DNA of 64,000 bases from Photobacterium arenosum (GCF_014841115.1 NZ_JACYTP010000019.1:18864-82863), one strand, 5' to 3'. Counted from the stretch's first letter, positions 45,810 through 55,249 are shown. Notes: a model not told the origin generated them from the sequence alone. A program made the numbers and translations.

Positions 45810-45815
45810 GTGATT

Positions 45816-46289
45816 ATGCGTACCTTAGATTTTACTCCTCTGTACCGTTCTGCCATTGGTTTCGACCGTCTGTTCAACCAGATGGAGCAAAACCTCAATA
45901 ACAGCAATGGCGGATATCCTCCATACAACATAGAGCAGCAGGATGAAAACCACTACCGTATTACCATGGCGGTGGCCGGTTTTTCTGAAGCCCAGATGGA
46001 CATCAGTCAGCATCAAAACCGCCTGATTGTGACGGGTAAACGTGCTGATGCCGACAACAACCAGGAACAGCGTCATTATCTGTATCAGGGCATTGCTGAG
46101 CGCGATTTCGAGCGCAAGTTCCAGTTAGCGGATCACGTAAAAGTGGTGGGTGCCTCGATGGAAAACGGTTTGCTGCACATCGAACTGGAACGGGAAGTCC
46201 CAGAAGAAGAGAAACCGCGTCGCATTGCGATTAACGGACAACGTCTGTTGGGGCAAGAAGACTCGGTGGTGAGTCATTCCGCTGAATAA
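45816..46289 (+). CDS. ibpA: Small heat-shock protein IbpA
   Basis: Holdase that binds aggregating proteins and passes them to DnaK and ClpB. From the ATG at 45816 it has 157 residues. It begins [18 protein letters not shown] as in IbpA, followed by an alpha-crystallin domain with the [11 protein letters not shown] motif near residue 45, [10 protein letters not shown] near 95, and the G-L-L-H-I-E-L segment. The I-A-I-x-G tail is present. Heat control is visible at two levels, a sigma-32 promoter and a thermometer hairpin. Confidence 0.95.
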   Translation: MRTLDFTPLYRSAIGFDRLFNQMEQNLNNSNGGYPPYNIEQQDENHYRITMAVAGFSEAQMDISQHQNRLIVTGKRADADNNQEQRHYLYQGIAERDFERKFQLADHVKVVGASMENGLLHIELEREVPEEEKPRRIAINGQRLLGQEDSVVSHSAE

Positions 46290-46311
46290 GGCTTGTGAAA
46301 GTATTGTATGG

Positions 46312-46341
46312 AAGGTCAGCCTGTGGGCTGGCCTTTTTTTT
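46312..46341 (+). terminator. Terminator of ibpA
   Basis: Stem AAGGTCAGCC/GGCTGGCCTT (one G-U pair) with a four-base loop and T8. Confidence 0.92.
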
Positions 46342-46371
46342 ATGTGAACCAACCTGATGAGAAGCAGGCTA

Positions 46372-46387
46372 TGTTTCACGTGAAACA
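46372..46387. promoter_or_regulatory. parS site 1 (perfect)
   Basis: TGTTTCACGTGAAACA, an exact match to the bacterial chromosomal parS consensus bound by ParB, in the gap after ibpA. Confidence 0.95.
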
Positions 46388-46408
46388 CAGGTGCTATCTC
46401 ATGATGAA

Positions 46409-46424
46409 GGTTTCACGTGAAACA
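46409..46424. promoter_or_regulatory. parS site 2
   Basis: GGTTTCACGTGAAACA matches parS at 15 of 16 positions. It lies 37 bases from site 1, about three and a half helical turns. Confidence 0.92.
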
Positions 46425-46492
46425 ATACTTCATTGACGCTTTGGTTAGGATTATCCTCTTCAAGCTGTGATCTATTTTGAAGGAAGAAAAGT

Positions 46493-47077
46493 GTGGGTAA
46501 GGAAACCAAACCACAATTAAACCCGAAACGTCAGCGTGTCAGTGCAGCCTGCCTACAGCCGTTGTTGCCAGCGAATACACCTGACGGATTGTCCCTCGTT
46601 ACGGCTGCAGACCACCATGAACGTTTTGTTTTCAAATTAAAGAAAGCCGCAGAACGAGAGGCTGTCACTCAGATCTTTGGATGGGATGAAACCTTACAGT
46701 ACCAACTGCATCTGTCTGAGTGGCAGGATTGTAAACCCTTGGTGATTCTGATGGACGGAACCCCGATTGGCAGTGTGTTGCTGGAAATGATTACGCCCGA
46801 ATGTCATTCGAATACCGAACAAGACAGTCGCGATCTCCCGCAAAGTTATTTCAGCCGTTTCTTTCTTTTACCGCAATGGCAGGGACGGGGGATTGGCAGT
46901 GCGGTACTACGGGCAGTGATTGCCTGGTCTGACAAAGCACATCGACCTTGTTGTTTAACGTATTTACAAGGCAATCCAGTGAGCGGTTTATATCGGCGGT
47001 TCGGGTTTGACAAGATCACTGAAGATTCTCAGTTTGTCACCATGGTTTACCATCCGTATACAAAGACAACCCTCTGA
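46493..47077 (+). CDS. GNAT-family acetyltransferase
   Basis: A 194-residue protein whose C-terminal half is a GNAT fold. The acetyl-CoA-binding motif F-F-L-L-P-Q-W-Q-G-R-G-I-G-S-A-V-L lies near residues 123-139, and the end has G-N-P-V-S-G-L-Y-R-R-F-G-F. The first 60 residues, basic and Pro-rich, are not familiar. The start is a GTG at 46493 with an AAGGA site; the upstream gap contains two parS sites. Substrate cannot be told from sequence; GNATs of this type modify small molecules or protein termini. Confidence 0.82.
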   Translation: MGKETKPQLNPKRQRVSAACLQPLLPANTPDGLSLVTAADHHERFVFKLKKAAEREAVTQIFGWDETLQYQLHLSEWQDCKPLVILMDGTPIGSVLLEMITPECHSNTEQDSRDLPQSYFSRFFLLPQWQGRGIGSAVLRAVIAWSDKAHRPCCLTYLQGNPVSGLYRRFGFDKITEDSQFVTMVYHPYTKTTL

Positions 47078-47135
47078 GCCGCCTGTATCTGTGACATAAA
47101 TTGTGCTGCTTGCAGACGACTCTGTCTGGGTTCAG

Positions 47136-47164
47136 ATGAACAAACAGGGCAGTGAATGCCCTGT
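47136..47164 (-). terminator. Possible terminator of avtA
   Basis: Eight-base stem ACAGGGCA/TGCCCTGT with a five-base loop, followed on the minus strand by a T-rich TTGTT stretch, 35 bases after the avtA stop. The T-run is weak. Confidence 0.5.
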
Positions 47165-47198
47165 GAATTGTCTTTCAACGCTGGGTTCAGTGACACTG

Positions 47199-48449
47199 TT
47201 AGCCTTGCTGATAGGCTTTTGCGATTTCTTCGGCAATGATAGCAATGCCGCGCTGCATCTTTTCATCTTCCTGCACATAGTTCATGCGCAAACATTCATG
47301 GCCGTGTTGCCAGTCTTGTTCCAAGCCAATGAAAAAATATTCACCGGGCACTATCAGTACCCCTCGTGCTTTCAGGCGCCGGTACAGTTCCATGGTGGTG
47401 ATTGGCAGCTCTTTAAACCACAACCAAAGGAACATGGCACCTTCCGGTTTGTGGATCCGAAAACGCGGGTCTGGAATGGCTTGTTGCAGCCATTGCACCG
47501 CCTGCTGCGATTTTTTGTGATAGTAAGGTTTGATGACAGTTTCGCTCAAACGCAATAAGTCGCCTTGCTCAATCATCTTGTTGGCAATTGCAGGGCCGAC
47601 ACTGCCCGGCGCCAGGCTGAGCACACCGTTCATGTTGGCCAGCGCTGTGGTGATCTCTTCACTGGCAATAACGATGCCGCAACGCACCCCGGGTAACCCC
47701 AGTTTAGAGAGGCTCATGCACAGGATAGTGTTGCGGTTCCAAAAGGGAGTGACGTCTTCAAAAATGATGTCAGGGAACGGCATGCCATAAGCATTATCTA
47801 TGATTAACGGGATGTTGTGCTGCTGAGCGAGCTGATCCAAATGACGAATTTCTTCGTCGGTCAGGACATTGCCGGTCGGGTTGGTTGGCCGCGACGCGCA
47901 GATAGCGCCCACACTGTCATCTAGGGTCAGGGCGTTGAAATCGACGTTGTACTTGAACAGGCCGTTATCCAGTAAGCTAATCTCCGGCCTATAAGAGATA
48001 AACATATCCGGGCTGACGCCGGCATCCCCGTAGCCGATATATTCTGGCGCAAGCGGTAGCAGGATTTTCTTGCGACGGCCATCGGGAAATTCACCAGCCA
48101 GCAGGTTGAACAAACTGAAGAAGGCGCTTTGGCTACCGTTGGTCAGGCTGATGTTTTTGCTGCTGATATCCCAGCCGTAACGTTCACTCAGCAGGGCGGC
48201 CAGCGCATTAATAAAGGTGTTTTTCCCTTGTGGCCCATCATAGTTTGTCATGGCTGCTGTCAGCTCGCCGCTTTGGTTCAAACTGTTATTGAGCTGGGTA
48301 AAGTACTCCACCATAGCCGGTATCTGTGCCGGGTTACCGCCACCTAGCATGATGGCTTCCGGATTACGCAGGCCATCATTCAAATCATCCATTAATTGGG
48401 TAATGCCTGAGTAGCGGGCAAATTTGTTACCGAATGTAGAAAACTCCAT
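47199..48449 (-). CDS. avtA: Valine-pyruvate aminotransferase AvtA
   Basis: PLP enzyme that exchanges amino groups between valine/alanine and 2-ketoisovalerate/pyruvate, an alternative last step of valine synthesis beside IlvE. The 416-residue protein has the fold-type I pattern: L-G-G-G-N-P-A near residue 35, R-P-T-N-P-T-G-N near 190, D-N-A-Y-G, and the PLP lysine in S-L-S-K-L-G-L-P-G (about residue 249). It begins F-S-x-F-G-N-K-F, as in known AvtA. It is a single-gene unit on the minus strand. Confidence 0.93.
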   Translation of the reverse strand: MEFSTFGNKFARYSGITQLMDDLNDGLRNPEAIMLGGGNPAQIPAMVEYFTQLNNSLNQSGELTAAMTNYDGPQGKNTFINALAALLSERYGWDISSKNISLTNGSQSAFFSLFNLLAGEFPDGRRKKILLPLAPEYIGYGDAGVSPDMFISYRPEISLLDNGLFKYNVDFNALTLDDSVGAICASRPTNPTGNVLTDEEIRHLDQLAQQHNIPLIIDNAYGMPFPDIIFEDVTPFWNRNTILCMSLSKLGLPGVRCGIVIASEEITTALANMNGVLSLAPGSVGPAIANKMIEQGDLLRLSETVIKPYYHKKSQQAVQWLQQAIPDPRFRIHKPEGAMFLWLWFKELPITTMELYRRLKARGVLIVPGEYFFIGLEQDWQHGHECLRMNYVQEDEKMQRGIAIIAEEIAKAYQQG

Positions 48450-48916
48450 CTTGCTTCGACCTCAGTGTGTGTCTTGTTGTGATTTTTTTGTGGGTGAGCC
48501 AGACAACATACAACAATGATACATACAGTGAAAGTGGCTTTAGTCGCTGCAGTCCCACATAGTGTTCATCATATGTTCCACGTGAAACACAGTCGTAAAT
48601 CAGGCGTGTCACTTTAAGTTTAGATGAAGCTATCCGGTGAACCGCTGTGGTGGCGACACGGCCCTCAAAGGTGCGAGATGGGAGGGTGATGAGTCGTGTA
48701 GTGATGAGTGCGATGCTGAATATTTAGGTGTGTTGATCCCGCGGTTGGTGCTTGCATAATGGGCCGGGTGTTGTAACCTTGAGTGGCGCTGCCTGCGCCT
48801 CCTGCTCGCGGAAAGGATAGTATCCAGGGTCACTGGCTTTTGTAACACAGCCGACAACGTATTTCTGCCTTCTCTTCTGTCAGGCGAGCACAGGAGCTAA
48901 AGAGAATGGGGAAATC
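48450..48916. other. 467-base gap between avtA and the DUF1835 gene
   Basis: No convincing gene. It holds parS site 3 and presumably divergent promoters. A hairpin GGCGC/GCGCC and a CCAG-N5-CTGG-CTTTT element (about 48826-48842) lie in the right half and could belong to a structured leader or a small RNA. The only open frame (minus, 48630-48857) has a composition (Arg, Ser, His, Pro) unlike a real protein. Confidence 0.5.
48574..48589. promoter_or_regulatory. parS site 3
   Basis: TGTTCCACGTGAAACA matches parS at 15 of 16 positions, in the avtA upstream region. Confidence 0.9.
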
Positions 48917-50197
48917 ATGAATTCAGACAATGCATTTTCGTTTAACCTGAACTACCTCAAATCCCAGGCTAAGCATCGCCTGAAAGCCATACGCCGCGGC
49001 GATCACGATGCCTTGCAATCTGTTAAGCAGTTACATCCGAAACAGGCACAGCTCAATCCGGACAATATTAAACTGGCAGATATCCAATTCGTGATGGCCA
49101 GGGAGTGTGGGCTACCCAGCTGGAGCCGCTTGAAACACCATGCTGAAATGCTTGAGCATCACAAACAGCAAATGGCGCAGGGTAGTGAAGCGCTGGATAG
49201 GGATCTCACCACATTACACATTCGCTGCGGCCATGATATTGCACAGCGCTTAGAGCTGGCGGGCTTTCATGGTGACTTCCTGCCATTTATCGATCCCTAC
49301 TGCATGGGGCCGCTTTGCTCAGCGCCCGATTTCGAACGGGAACGCGCTGAATACATCCGGCAGTCTTTACTGAGTGAAATCGGCGATCCGCGCACGACGG
49401 ATGACATCCTGACTGAGACGGCGGACAAGCTAGCGCAGCTCGCACAACCTGATTATCACCGGCTGGTATTCTGGGTCGAGCACGATAATTACGATCAACT
49501 TATGCTGATACGCCTGCTGACGCATGTGGCGACACTGCCGGGTGTGGCTGGCCGTCAGCTTGAGATCATAGAAGTGAATCATTTTCCGGGTAATACCCGT
49601 TTTATCGGGCTGGGCCAGTTACCCGCCGAAGGGTTGAGATCGCTCTGGCAGCACAGACGGCTAGTGGATGCCATTACCTTGGAGAGAGCAAGAGTACTGT
49701 GGCAGGGGTTCTGTTCCCCTGATCCTGCGGCGCTGCTTGCCTTGCTCGGTGCCTCCTGGCTGAGCCAGTTCGAAAACATGGCGCAGGTGATACACCGTCA
49801 TTTGCAGGAGCTGCCGCATCAGCAATCCGGCTTAAGCCTGACTCAGTCGTTGGCACTGTCTGTGTTGTCGGCATCGGGCAAGATGACGGTTGCCGATCTG
49901 TTTTGTGGCTATCAAGCGCTTGAGCCGTTACCCTTTTTGGGCGATCTGATGTTCTGGGTATTGCTCAAGCCGTTGCTGCAAGGCAGTCAGCCTTTAATCT
50001 GTCTTGAATCATCACCCGGTTCTGCTTCGTGGCAGGAGCAGATTGTCAGTCTGACTGAGCAGGGAAGCTTATGCCTGTCACAGCAGCGCAAGATCGTGTG
50101 TAGTGCTTACTGGGTTGGGGGAATTAGAGTCAGCCCCGAACAACATTGGACCTGGGATCATGCATCGCTGTCTTCATTGCATCTGGTTCAAGGTTAG
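48917..50197 (+). CDS. DUF1835-domain protein
   Basis: A 426-residue protein of unknown function. The first 100 residues are helical and charged (K-S-Q-A-K-H-R-L-K-A-I-R-R-G-D, then the M-A-R-E-C-G-L-P-S-W-S-R-L-K segment common in ankyrin-like N-termini). The DUF1835 domain starts at about residue 95 with L-H-I-R-C-G-H-D-I-A and the F-H-G-D-F-L-P-F-I-D-P-Y-C-M-G-P motif. The related domain pairs with DUF3658 in firmicutes. It has no operon partner; a GGGGAAA site lies before the ATG, and parS sites flank it on both sides. No signal peptide or membrane helix is seen, so it is probably cytosolic. Confidence 0.72.
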   Translation: MNSDNAFSFNLNYLKSQAKHRLKAIRRGDHDALQSVKQLHPKQAQLNPDNIKLADIQFVMARECGLPSWSRLKHHAEMLEHHKQQMAQGSEALDRDLTTLHIRCGHDIAQRLELAGFHGDFLPFIDPYCMGPLCSAPDFERERAEYIRQSLLSEIGDPRTTDDILTETADKLAQLAQPDYHRLVFWVEHDNYDQLMLIRLLTHVATLPGVAGRQLEIIEVNHFPGNTRFIGLGQLPAEGLRSLWQHRRLVDAITLERARVLWQGFCSPDPAALLALLGASWLSQFENMAQVIHRHLQELPHQQSGLSLTQSLALSVLSASGKMTVADLFCGYQALEPLPFLGDLMFWVLLKPLLQGSQPLICLESSPGSASWQEQIVSLTEQGSLCLSQQRKIVCSAYWVGGIRVSPEQHWTWDHASLSSLHLVQG

Positions 50198-50225
50198 CCG
50201 GGTAAAGCAGACAGTATGGCTTGGG

Positions 50226-50241
50226 CGTTTCACGTGAAACA
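50226..50241. promoter_or_regulatory. parS site 4
   Basis: CGTTTCACGTGAAACA matches parS at 15 of 16 positions, in the gap between the DUF1835 gene and glyS. Confidence 0.92.
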
Positions 50242-50320
50242 CTCTGTGGCAGCGAGCCGGCTGTCAGGTGTCTGATTCTGGCTGGCAGCTAGTAGGACCT
50301 GACAAGACGGGACAAGCAGG

Positions 50321-50348
50321 TAAAAGAAAGCCCGCTGGTGCGGGCTTT
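50321..50348 (-). terminator. Terminator of glyS
   Basis: Stem AAAGCCCGC/GCGGGCTTT with a four-base loop, followed on the minus strand by TCTTTTA, 41 bases after the glyS stop. It may also serve the convergent DUF1835 gene. Confidence 0.85.
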
Positions 50349-50388
50349 GTGATCAGACTAGAGAGCCTGTGACGCTCATTAATGGCTA

Positions 50389-52461
50389 TCAGTTCTGGAG
50401 CAGTGAAATATCTGCCACTTTTAGGAACTGATTACGTAGCTGGTTGAGCATTGTCAGCCGGTTCACTTTCAGGGCTTGGTCATCAGCCATTACCATCACG
50501 TTGTCGAAGAAGGCATCGACTGAATCGCGCAGGGTAGCCAGCTCTGAAAGGGCTTGCTGATAATCACCGGCAGCAAAAACAGGGGTCAGTTTAGCGGTAA
50601 CTGCTTCCACGTTTTTCGCCAGAGCTTTTTCGGCTTCTTCAACCAGTAACTGGCTGTCGATTGCCGCAGGTAACTCACCATCAAATTTCGCCAGGATATT
50701 GCCGACACGCTTATTGGCCGCAGCCAGTGATTCCGCCGCGTCCAGAGAGCGGAAATGGCTGACCGCTTTAACGCGCTTATCAAAGTCAGCCGGTGAGGTC
50801 GGGCGACGAGCCAAAACGGCCTGAATCACATCAACCGTGTGGCCTTCATCCTGATACCAGGCACGGAAGCGGCCCAGCATGAAATCAATCACATCGGCTT
50901 CTACGTTATGGTTCGTCAGCTTATGGCCAAACAGCGCTTTGGCTTTGGCAATCATATCGACCAGATCCAGCTGATAGCCTTTTTCTACCATGATGCGCAG
51001 GGCACCCAGAGCGGCTCGGCGCAGCGCGAATGGGTCGTTGGCACCTTTAGGGTGCTGGCCGATACCGAAGATACCTACCAGGGTGTCCATTTTGTCAGCC
51101 AGTGCAACCGCCGCTGCGACATCGGAACCCGGCAGGCTGTCGCCGGCAAAACGTGGCATGTATTGCTCGTTGAGCGCCACTGCAACATCTTCGTGCTCAC
51201 CGTCAAGCCGCGCATAGTGCATGCCCATTACGCCCTGAGTATCGGTAAACTCGAAGACCATGGATGTCATCAGATCGCATTTTGACAGCAGGCCAGCACG
51301 CTCTGCGTGTTCTATATCAGCACCAATTTGCTGAGCGATGTAACCGGACATCGCGGTAATACGATCTGTTTTGTCACGCAGGCTGCCCAGCTGTTTCTGG
51401 AACAGCACGCTGTCCAGCTCGTGCAGGCGATCAACCAGCGGGCGCTTACGGTCGGTGTTAAAGAAGAATTCAGCATCTGCCAGACGAGGGCGGACGACTT
51501 TCTCGTTCCCCTCGATAATGTGGCGCGGCTCTTTCGACACTATGTTAGTGACGAAGATAAATTTCGGCAGCAGCTTGCCCGCCGCGTCATAGACAGGGAA
51601 GTACTTCTGGTCACCTTTCATGGTGTACACCAGGGCTTCTGCCGGAACGTTCAGGAATTCTTCTTCAAAAGAGGCGGTCAGAACAACCGGCCACTCGACC
51701 AGAGAGGTGACTTCTTCTACCAGCTCGTCTTCCAGATCGGCGGTGCCGCCAACGGCAATGGCGGCTTCTTTGGCACCGGCAATGATATGCGCTTTACGGG
51801 TGTCGTAGTCAGCGATCACTTTACCGCGCTCTTCCAGGATAGCAGGGTACTGATCTGCATGTTCAATGCTGAACTCTGCTTCACCCATAAAACGGTGGCC
51901 ACGAATGGTACGCGCCGATTCCACACCCAGAATCGTGCCGGGGATCAGCTCGTCATTAAGTAGCATGACCAGAGTTTTTACCGGGCGGATAAATTGTGTC
52001 TCTTTATCGCCCCAGCGCATAGGTTTCGGGATAGGCAGTTTTGCCAGTGCCGCCGCTGCCAGTTCGCACAGCAGTTCGGTTGCGGCTTTGCCTTTGACGG
52101 CTTCTTTGTACAGTAACCATTCTCCTTTGTCTGTCTGCAGGCGTTCAGCCTGCTCGACAGTAATGCCGTTACCGCGCGCCCAGCCCTGAGCGGCTTTGGT
52201 CGGGTTACCGTCAGCATCGAAAGCAACGCTGATCGCCGGACCGCGCTTCTCGACCACCTTATCAGCCTGGCCTTCTGCCAGTGCGGTGACTTTCAGAGCC
52301 AGCCGGCGTGGTGCGGCGTACCATTTGATATGGTCAAAGGCTAATTCAGCCGCGTTCAGTTCCGCCGTAAAGTTTTCGGCAAAGGCTTCTGCCAGGGTGC
52401 GCAAGGCTTTTGGTGGCAGCTCTTCCGTACCCAGTTCAATCAGAAAATTCTTGTCAGCCAT
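50389..52461 (-). CDS. glyS: Glycyl-tRNA synthetase beta subunit
   Basis: tRNA-binding subunit of the heterotetrameric bacterial glycyl-tRNA synthetase. The 690-residue product starts with the family motif [15 protein letters not shown]. It has the H-R-F-M-G segment near residue 190, an HD-like region around [11 protein letters not shown], and the anticodon-binding C-terminal domain (R-L-x-L-L-x-x-L-R). Its start is nine bases after the end of glyQ. Confidence 0.97.
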   Translation of the reverse strand: MADKNFLIELGTEELPPKALRTLAEAFAENFTAELNAAELAFDHIKWYAAPRRLALKVTALAEGQADKVVEKRGPAISVAFDADGNPTKAAQGWARGNGITVEQAERLQTDKGEWLLYKEAVKGKAATELLCELAAAALAKLPIPKPMRWGDKETQFIRPVKTLVMLLNDELIPGTILGVESARTIRGHRFMGEAEFSIEHADQYPAILEERGKVIADYDTRKAHIIAGAKEAAIAVGGTADLEDELVEEVTSLVEWPVVLTASFEEEFLNVPAEALVYTMKGDQKYFPVYDAAGKLLPKFIFVTNIVSKEPRHIIEGNEKVVRPRLADAEFFFNTDRKRPLVDRLHELDSVLFQKQLGSLRDKTDRITAMSGYIAQQIGADIEHAERAGLLSKCDLMTSMVFEFTDTQGVMGMHYARLDGEHEDVAVALNEQYMPRFAGDSLPGSDVAAAVALADKMDTLVGIFGIGQHPKGANDPFALRRAALGALRIMVEKGYQLDLVDMIAKAKALFGHKLTNHNVEADVIDFMLGRFRAWYQDEGHTVDVIQAVLARRPTSPADFDKRVKAVSHFRSLDAAESLAAANKRVGNILAKFDGELPAAIDSQLLVEEAEKALAKNVEAVTAKLTPVFAAGDYQQALSELATLRDSVDAFFDNVMVMADDQALKVNRLTMLNQLRNQFLKVADISLLQN

Positions 52462-52470
52462 GCGTGATCC

Positions 52471-53382
52471 TTACTTGTCTTTTTTACACATCGGGAAGCC
52501 AAGTGCTTCACGAGAGGCATAGTAGGCTTCAGCCACTTGCTTGGTCAGGTTACGGATGCGCAGGATATATCGCTGACGCTCAGTCACCGAGATCGCTTTA
52601 CGGGCATCCAGCAGGTTGAAGGCATGGCCAGCTTTCAGAATACGCTCGTAAGCCGGCAGCGGGAGAGGCTGTTCCAGTTCAAGCAGTGACTTACACTCTT
52701 TCTCGCATTGATCAAAGAAGGTAAACAGGAAGTCGACATCAGCGTATTCAAAGTTGTAGGTCGATTGTTCTACTTCGTTCTGGTGGAAAATATCACCGTA
52801 GGTCACTTTTCCTAAAGGTCCGTCGGTCCATACCAGGTCATAAACAGAATCGACACCCTGAATGTACATGGCCAGACGCTCGATACCGTAAGTAATTTCA
52901 CCGGTTACTGGTTTACATTCCAGGCCGCCGACTTGCTGGAAGTAGGTGAACTGGGTGACTTCCATACCATTCAGCCATACTTCCCAACCCAGACCCCAGG
53001 CACCCAGCGTCGGGTTTTCCCAGTTGTCTTCCACGAAGCGGATATCATGCACCTGCGTGTCTACGCCCAGCGCTTCCAGCGAGCCCAGGTAAAGTTCCTG
53101 AATGTTGTCTGGCGATGGTTTGATGATCACCTGAAACTGGTAATAGTGCTGCAGACGGTTAGGGTTTTCACCGTAGCGGCCGTCGGTCGGGCGGCGTGAT
53201 GGCTGCACATAGGCGGCCGCAATAGGCTCTGGGCCCAGTGCACGCAGGCAGGTCATTGGATGCGAGGTACCGGCACCCACTTCCATATCCAGCGGCTGCA
53301 CGATAGTACAACCTTGCTGGCCCCAGTAATCCTGAAGCGCCAGAATCATGCCCTGAAAGGTCTTGATGTCGTATTTTTGCAT
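52471..53382 (-). CDS. glyQ: Glycyl-tRNA synthetase alpha subunit
   Basis: Catalytic subunit that forms glycyl-adenylate. From the ATG at 53382 it has 303 residues, equal to E. coli GlyQ. It begins [18 protein letters not shown] and contains [28 protein letters not shown] and E-I-T-Y-G-I-E-R-L. An in-frame extension of 34 residues upstream has no family similarity and is not used. Confidence 0.97.
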   Translation of the reverse strand: MQKYDIKTFQGMILALQDYWGQQGCTIVQPLDMEVGAGTSHPMTCLRALGPEPIAAAYVQPSRRPTDGRYGENPNRLQHYYQFQVIIKPSPDNIQELYLGSLEALGVDTQVHDIRFVEDNWENPTLGAWGLGWEVWLNGMEVTQFTYFQQVGGLECKPVTGEITYGIERLAMYIQGVDSVYDLVWTDGPLGKVTYGDIFHQNEVEQSTYNFEYADVDFLFTFFDQCEKECKSLLELEQPLPLPAYERILKAGHAFNLLDARKAISVTERQRYILRIRNLTKQVAEAYYASREALGFPMCKKDK

Positions 53383-53658
53383 TGTCAGCTTCGCGAGATC
53401 CGTTGATATAAGTAGAAAAGATAACAATCCAGTATACCTTGGGTCGCCTTGAGGGAGTAGGGGCAGCGCACGTTTTTTGCGCATAACAGTATCGAATGTA
53501 AATTTTTGTCATCAGGCTTCCGCTATAAGCAGAAACAAGGTAAAAAAATTGACAGGTTTTTGATATCTGCAGTCTCTACTTGACTACAATGCAGCAGGAT
53601 AATGCTAGCGGAAACGGGCGTTCCGTTCGGCAAACTTACAATTTATCGGGGAAAGAAC

Positions 53659-54351
53659 ATGCAACAACATCATTCAACAATGTCACGTAAGTGGGTACGC
53701 GCTATCCTTTTGGCCGGTGTTACTACTATGGTAGCTACGGGCTGTACCACAGTTAATCCCTACACACGTGAAGATCAGACAGCAAAATCAACCAGTGGTG
53801 CTCTGATAGGTGCCGTTGCTGGCGCGGCTATCGGTGTGGCCTCTTCGAGTAAAAGCGATCGAGGTAAAGGGGCGCTGATCGGCGCAGCTTCTGGCGCGGC
53901 GCTGGGCGGAGGTGTCGGCTATTACATGGATGTGCAGGAAGCAAAACTGCGTCAGCAACTGGAATCAACCGGTATCAGTGTGACGCGTGAAGGCGATCAG
54001 ATTGTGCTGAACATGCCAAACTCGATCACTTTCGGTGTCGACCAGTCTAACCTGAGCCAGCAGGCGATGAATGCACTGCAAAACGTGGCTTTGGTGGTGA
54101 AGGAGTACGATAAAACCCAGCTGAATGTTTACGGTTTTACTGACAGTACAGGGTCTGAATCTTACAACCTGCGCTTGTCTCAGGTCCGTGCCAGTGAAGT
54201 CAGTAACTACCTGGTTCGTACGGGCGTAGCGGCGCAGCGTGTTCTGGCGAAAGGTATGGGTGAAGCTCATCCGGTAGCTTCCAATGGCAGCGATCAGGGG
54301 CGTGCTCAGAACCGCCGGGTGGAAATTGTCTTAAGCCCGACCGCGTCTTAA
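53659..54351 (+). CDS. OmpA-family lipoprotein (YiaD-like)
   Basis: Outer-membrane lipoprotein likely to bind peptidoglycan. From the ATG at 53659 (GGGGAAAG site) it has 230 residues: a signal peptide with lipobox V-A-T-G-C29, a glycine-zipper segment (about 47-90: G-A-L-I-G-A-V-A-G-A-A-I-G and G-A-L-I-G-A-A-S-G-A-A-L-G), and a C-terminal OmpA domain. That domain has the peptidoglycan-binding V-Y-G-F-T-D-S-T-G-S near residue 162 and N-x-x-L-S-x-x-R-A. Family members include YiaD, a suppressor of assembly defects. It is a single gene with its own terminator. Confidence 0.88.
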   Translation: MQQHHSTMSRKWVRAILLAGVTTMVATGCTTVNPYTREDQTAKSTSGALIGAVAGAAIGVASSSKSDRGKGALIGAASGAALGGGVGYYMDVQEAKLRQQLESTGISVTREGDQIVLNMPNSITFGVDQSNLSQQAMNALQNVALVVKEYDKTQLNVYGFTDSTGSESYNLRLSQVRASEVSNYLVRTGVAAQRVLAKGMGEAHPVASNGSDQGRAQNRRVEIVLSPTAS

Positions 54352-54380
54352 TCACACCAACAGCATGAGTTCAGGAAGGA

Positions 54381-54403
54381 AGGGAAGATTGGCTTCCCTT
54401 TTT
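54381..54403 (+). terminator. Terminator of the OmpA-family lipoprotein gene
   Basis: Stem AGGGAAG/CTTCCCT with a five-base loop and a following T-run. Confidence 0.88.
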
Positions 54404-54440
54404 CGTCACTTGATTCCGGGTGCCATTCTGGCTATCATGC

Positions 54441-54565
54441 CGATTCCTTTGGGGAGTAGCCTGCCGTTCTGACGGCACAATCATCAACATAATTGAAGCA
54501 AAATCTTCATGGTGATTGTGACTGACCATTACTCCGGTCAGTTTGGCGAGACCATAGGCAAATCG
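54441..54565 (+). ncRNA. yybP-ykoY manganese riboswitch
   Basis: The sequence follows the yybP-ykoY aptamer. There is a closing stem CGATT/AATCG, the conserved TTTGGGGAGTAGCC strand at about 54448-54462, then a GC hairpin. ATCATCAACATA (54480-54491) follows, then a variable hairpin and TTTGGCGAGACCATA (54542-54556). These blocks match the E. coli mntP leader pattern as I remember it. The next gene is a predicted Mn exporter, the right partner for a switch that turns on expression when Mn is high. Downstream, GGGGCG (54579-54584) can pair with CGCCCC (54619-54624) close to the start codon, a possible expression platform. Confidence 0.88.
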
Positions 54566-54636
54566 ACATGAACCGGGGTGGGGCGTGTCAGTTTGTCTTT
54601 GGTTAAAATTATAATCCTCGCCCCAATGAGCATGTC

Positions 54637-55194
54637 GTGAGCATTTTAGCTGTTTCTATTACCACGGTCGCCCTGGCTGAGATTGGGGACAAAACCCAAT
54701 TGCTGTCATTGTTACTGGCCAGTCGGTACCGTAAGCCTGTTCCTATCATTCTGGCCATTTTCCTGGCGACTCTGGCCAACCATGCTTTAGCGGCCTGGTT
54801 GGGCGTGGTCGTTGCTGATTACTTATCGCCTGAGATTTTAAAATGGGTGCTGGTAGTGAGTTTTGTGGTGATGGCGGGTTGGATTCTGATCCCGGATAAA
54901 CTGGATGACGATGAAACCATTTCAAACCGCGGCCCGTTTATTGCCAGCTTCATTGCCTTTTTTGTGGCGGAAATCGGTGATAAAACCCAGGTGGCAACCA
55001 CCATGCTCGGGGCAAAATACCATGACGGCCTGATGCTGGTCGTGCTGGGCACCACTATTGGTATGCTACTGGCAAATGTGCCTGTAGTACTGATCGGTAA
55101 GCTGTCAGCTGACAAAATGCCATTAGGGTTAATCCGCAAAGTCACTGCTGCACTGTTTGCTGTACTGGCGCTGGGTGCCGCCTTTGGCCTGTAA
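54637..55194 (+). CDS. mneA: MneA-like manganese exporter (UPF0016/GDT1 family)
   Basis: Inner-membrane exporter of Mn; MneA of V. cholerae is the characterised relative. The 185-residue protein has six or so transmembrane helices in two repeats, each carrying the family motif E-x-G-D-K-T: E-I-G-D-K-T at residues 15-20 and again at about 112-117. A hydrophilic loop (D-K-L-D-D-D-E-T) separates the halves. The start is a GTG at 54637 with only a weak GAG site, which may be part of riboswitch control. It is a single gene. Confidence 0.9.
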   Translation: MSILAVSITTVALAEIGDKTQLLSLLLASRYRKPVPIILAIFLATLANHALAAWLGVVVADYLSPEILKWVLVVSFVVMAGWILIPDKLDDDETISNRGPFIASFIAFFVAEIGDKTQVATTMLGAKYHDGLMLVVLGTTIGMLLANVPVVLIGKLSADKMPLGLIRKVTAALFAVLALGAAFGL

Positions 55195-55249
55195 TCCGGT
55201 TCGAAGCAGGGAGCGGGCGTCTTATGCCTGCGATTAATGAGATTGTCAT

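Noticed and set aside
46300..46430. The TTTCACGTGAAA repeats read as a plasmid- or phage-type iteron or an IS terminal repeat
   Set aside because: They match the chromosomal parS consensus, and parAB lie near the same origin; no transposase lies nearby.
48630..48857. 75-codon minus-strand frame in the avtA-DUF1835 gap
   Set aside because: Arg/Ser/His/Pro-rich composition, no start site and no similarity I recognise.
53560..53610. TTGACT...GATAAT as promoter of the lipoprotein gene
   Set aside because: Spacing of only 12 bases does not fit sigma-70.
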